NCBI GenBank assembly: GCA_023135745.1 | Contig: JAGLSM010000061.1 | Coordinates: 1 to 8,692, forward strand | Length of the DNA stretch: 8,692 bases | Origin: Spirochaetota bacterium | GTDB lineage: Bacteria > Spirochaetota > JAGLSM01 | Direction: 5' to 3' | Shown here: one piece after another, positions 6,936 to 8,692 of the stretch | Layout of the letters: the number at the start of each line of letters is the position of its first letter | Position numbering within the stretch: position 1 is the first letter of the stretch | Made by a program: the position numbers and the translations under genes | The notes under the pieces: model-generated | Told to the model about the DNA's origin: nothing | What the model saw: only the letters and a program-made list of their open reading frames with translations | Database searches by the model: none

Positions 6936-6998
6936 GTAAAATCTAAACACCTTGCCATACGTAATTATTTTAAGGGTCCCTCTAATAACCCGGTTTTC

Positions 6999-8006
6999 TT
7001 AAGATTTTACATCAACAGCAATAATAGCAATGTCGTCCTGGATTTCTGTTCCACTACGGTATAGATCAACCTCGTCCATTATTATTTTTAAAAAATCATC
7101 TAGCGGTTTGTTTATATTTTCTTTAAGGCAGAGAGCAAGTCTTTCCTCTCCATACAACTCATCGTTCTTATTCACAACTTCTATCAGTCCGTCAGTATAA
7201 AATAAAATTCTATCCCCGCATTCAAGGGTAATCTCTTTTTCTTCATACGTAAGACCACTGAATGCGCCTACTACTGTTCCAGCAGCTTCAAGTTCAATAA
7301 GTTCTCCTGATTTCTTTCTGTATATAAATGGGTTGGGATGACCCGCGTTTGCATATTTAAGCAGTTTATTTTTATAATCAAACACATTATAAGATACAGT
7401 CAAAAAATTATCAGAAATCTTACCATAAATGTAGTTATTAAGACTCATTAGGAATTCACCGGGATGAAATGAAACATCCCTGAACATACTGCAGGCAACC
7501 TTTAGCATAGCAGTTACAAACGCTGCTGATATTCCATGCCCTGAAACATCGCTGATGAATAAGCCCAAGGTATTTTCTCTATTCGTCATAAATTCAAAAA
7601 AATCACCACCAACCTCCTCAATGGGCTTATAATGGGAAGCTATTTTAAGCTCGGGAATTATCAGAGGTTTTAAAGGAATTAAATTCTGCTGAACCCTCCT
7701 TGCAAGATTAATATCAATTTTTATTTGCATATTTTTCTTTTTAATAATTTTGTTCATCTCATTCAGCTCCTTTACAACCTGTTCCAGCCTGTTTGCTTTA
7801 TCAATTATCGAATAATTTAGGATTTGATAAAGATTGTCAGCGCCGTTTTTTAACTTATGTAAAAATTGACTATTTTCTTCTTCAGTATTTTCATCCAGTA
7901 TTCCATAACAAAGAAGGTCAATCTGACCCTGAAGACGGGAAATAGATTCTCTTAAGTCAAAATCAGCCGTCTTTGAACTGTATTGAATACTGGCCCCGGC
8001 TATCAT
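6999..8006 (-). CDS. SpoIIE/RsbU-type PP2C serine phosphatase with degenerate HisKA-like N-terminus
   Basis: Metal-dependent Ser/Thr phosphatase expected to dephosphorylate a STAS antagonist in a partner-switching pathway. The catalytic domain spans about residues 100-335: ARRVQQNLIP (102-111), VGGDFFEF with Asp135, SDVSGHG with Asp153, NAGHPNPFIY, FYTDG with Asp272, and QDD with Asp324-Asp325. The metal-binding aspartates are therefore present; the second acidic residue of the usual GGDxxD is Glu138. Residues about 70-100 are a charged coiled-coil linker. Residues 14-74 resemble the two-helix HisKA dimerisation domain (FDLRESI where HELRTPL is typical, then NLYQILNYSIIDKANRLE), but the phosphoacceptor His is replaced by Phe16. 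ATG at 8006 overlaps the receiver gene's stop by four bases (ATGA). The likely regulator is that receiver, docking on the N-terminal segment; this is inference. Confidence 0.92.
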   Translation of the reverse strand: MIAGASIQYSSKTADFDLRESISRLQGQIDLLCYGILDENTEEENSQFLHKLKNGADNLYQILNYSIIDKANRLEQVVKELNEMNKIIKKKNMQIKIDINLARRVQQNLIPLKPLIIPELKIASHYKPIEEVGGDFFEFMTNRENTLGLFISDVSGHGISAAFVTAMLKVACSMFRDVSFHPGEFLMSLNNYIYGKISDNFLTVSYNVFDYKNKLLKYANAGHPNPFIYRKKSGELIELEAAGTVVGAFSGLTYEEKEITLECGDRILFYTDGLIEVVNKNDELYGEERLALCLKENINKPLDDFLKIIMDEVDLYRSGTEIQDDIAIIAVDVKS

Positions 8007-8440
8007 TTAATACCCATTCTAAGCTTTGTTTTTTCAGGTATTTCAATATTTAATTCCTCTGAAACTTTCTTTATTAAATCAACTGTATCAATAGGTTTTG
8101 AAATATACTTATTGCATCCCGCTGAAATACACTTTTCCATGTCACTCATCTCATCATCATAAGCTTCCATTGCCTGAGCTGTTACAGCCCATATTTTTGT
8201 GTCTTTTATTTTTTCTATTCTTCTGATTTTTTTTGCTGCCTCAAGGCCGGCATCAGGAGTTTCCATGTTAATATCCATAAGTACCAAATCAGGTTTTTCC
8301 AATTTGGTTTTTTCAACAGCCTCCAGACCGCTCTTCGCCTGGATTATTTCAATTCCCGATCTTACACCGAAGAGTTTAAAAAAGTTTACAAGCACATACC
8401 TGTTTTCTTCTTTATCATCAACTATTAGAATTTTAGTCAT
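8003..8440 (-). CDS. Single-domain response regulator (CheY-like receiver)
   Basis: Receiver domain of 145 residues with no output domain. It has the full active site: acidic pair Asp8-Asp9 (ILIVDD), phosphoacceptor Asp56 (LVLMDINM), Thr87 (AVTAQA) and Lys115 (ISKP). The closest style is the receivers of hybrid histidine kinases and DivK-like regulators (SAGCNKYISKPID). The last 20 residues form a short basic tail. ATG at 8440 has GGGGG about seven bases upstream. Its TGA overlaps the phosphatase ATG, so the two proteins are made together, and phosphorylation probably controls the phosphatase, much as receivers control fused RsbU/RssB-type proteins. The histidine kinase remnant upstream is the natural candidate phosphodonor. 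Confidence 0.93.
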   Translation of the reverse strand: MTKILIVDDKEENRYVLVNFFKLFGVRSGIEIIQAKSGLEAVEKTKLEKPDLVLMDINMETPDAGLEAAKKIRRIEKIKDTKIWAVTAQAMEAYDDEMSDMEKCISAGCNKYISKPIDTVDLIKKVSEELNIEIPEKTKLRMGIK

Positions 8441-8510
8441 TTGTTTGCCCCCAAATGTTTTTTTAACTTTAAATCCAAATCATCCTGTGTTCCATAAAAA
8501 ACCTAATTAC

Positions 8511-8541
8511 TGTATACCCTCATTTTTACTGTAAAAATCAA
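8511..8541 (-). promoter_or_regulatory. Palindrome within a weak candidate promoter of the receiver-phosphatase operon
   Basis: A perfect inverted repeat, ATTTTTAC-T-GTAAAAAT (8522-8538), has eight-base arms around one base. On the minus strand it falls between TTGATT (8541-8536) and TATACA (8516-8511), which are 19 bases apart and could be weak -35 and -10 boxes. A dimeric repressor bound here would block that promoter. Both the promoter and the operator are tentative. Confidence 0.35.
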
Positions 8542-8563
8542 ACCATTAGAATAAAAACATTAG

Positions 8564-8692
8564 TTAACATTCTATACTTTCTATTACAGGAGTTGTAAAA
8601 TAAAACCTGCTCCCCTTTCCATACTCTGATTCAAAACCTATTTCTCCATCCATCATTTCAACAAATTTCGTTACTACTCAGGTAATTTTTTT
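8564..8692 (-). pseudogene. C-terminal fragment of a histidine kinase, interrupted near the window edge
   Basis: The minus-strand frame ending at TAA (8566-8564) reads VVTKFVEMMDG, then GEIGFESEYGKGSRFYF and TTPVIESIEC. This is the standard end of a HATPase_c domain of a sensor or hybrid histidine kinase, after its GLGL box. Going upstream, an in-frame TGA sits at 8680-8678, exactly where the residue after GLGL should be, and the preceding bases (8681-8692) give TIKK-like codons instead of GTGLGL. The gene is therefore either truncated or rearranged here, or the last dozen bases are an assembly artefact at a contig end; I cannot tell which. Its position 123 bases upstream of the receiver gene suggests it was, or is, the kinase of this relay. 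Confidence 0.55.

Noticed and set aside
6960..6998. Possible terminator after the phosphatase gene (GGGT and ACCC with a ten-base loop)
   Set aside because: The stem is only four pairs and is followed by TTAAAATAATT rather than a T-run; too weak to annotate.
8588..8601. Fourteen-base match AGGAGTTGTAAAAT shared with the ribosome binding site region at 2187-2200
   Set aside because: The copy here is antisense inside the histidine kinase tail and is not followed by a start codon or open frame; probably chance.

Overview
The window is AT-rich, compactly coded DNA from a Gram-negative bacterium. A predicted secreted Spy/CpxP-like protein and a single-pass membrane protein behind an ECF sigma factor imply a periplasm. 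A STAS-ATPase fusion, a SpoIIE-type phosphatase and a stand-alone receiver point to a lineage rich in partner-switching signalling, such as spirochaetes or similar phyla. That placement is inference; there is no rRNA or other firm marker here. No tRNA, rRNA, CRISPR array, transposase or phage gene was seen.

Layout, left to right. (1) Positions 1-797, minus strand: the first 265 codons of a protein joining a STAS domain to a SpoIIAB/RsbW-like ATPase, running off the left edge. (2) 798-1095: a divergent control region with a long bulged inverted repeat and a candidate promoter for the next operon. (3) 1096-2696, plus strand: a three-gene operon of an ECF sigma factor (GTG start), a translationally coupled single-TM protein that is probably its anti-sigma factor, and an extremely basic secreted Spy/CpxP-like protein, closed by a strong intrinsic terminator. 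(4) 2919-6849, minus strand: an operon of a 747-residue protein of unknown function followed by cmoA and cmoB, behind a near-consensus promoter. (5) 6999-8440, minus strand: a receiver-only response regulator coupled by a 4-nt overlap to a SpoIIE/RsbU-type phosphatase. (6) 8564-8692, minus strand: the C-terminal end of a histidine kinase, interrupted by an in-frame stop close to the right edge.

How the parts may work together. CmoA makes carboxy-SAM and CmoB uses it to finish 5-carboxymethoxyuridine at tRNA position 34, which widens wobble decoding. The right-hand cluster looks like a phosphorelay output: histidine kinase to receiver to phosphatase. SpoIIE-type phosphatases normally dephosphorylate STAS antagonists, and the left-hand gene carries a STAS domain with the conserved serines plus its own kinase-like ATPase, so the two ends of the window could belong to one network; this is inference. 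The ECF operon has the logic of an envelope-stress or metal-sensing unit: sigma factor, membrane tether and periplasmic partner.

The least explained items are the 747-residue protein, the degenerate HisKA-like segment at the N-terminus of the phosphatase, and the opposite charges of the predicted anti-sigma factor's periplasmic tail and its secreted neighbour.
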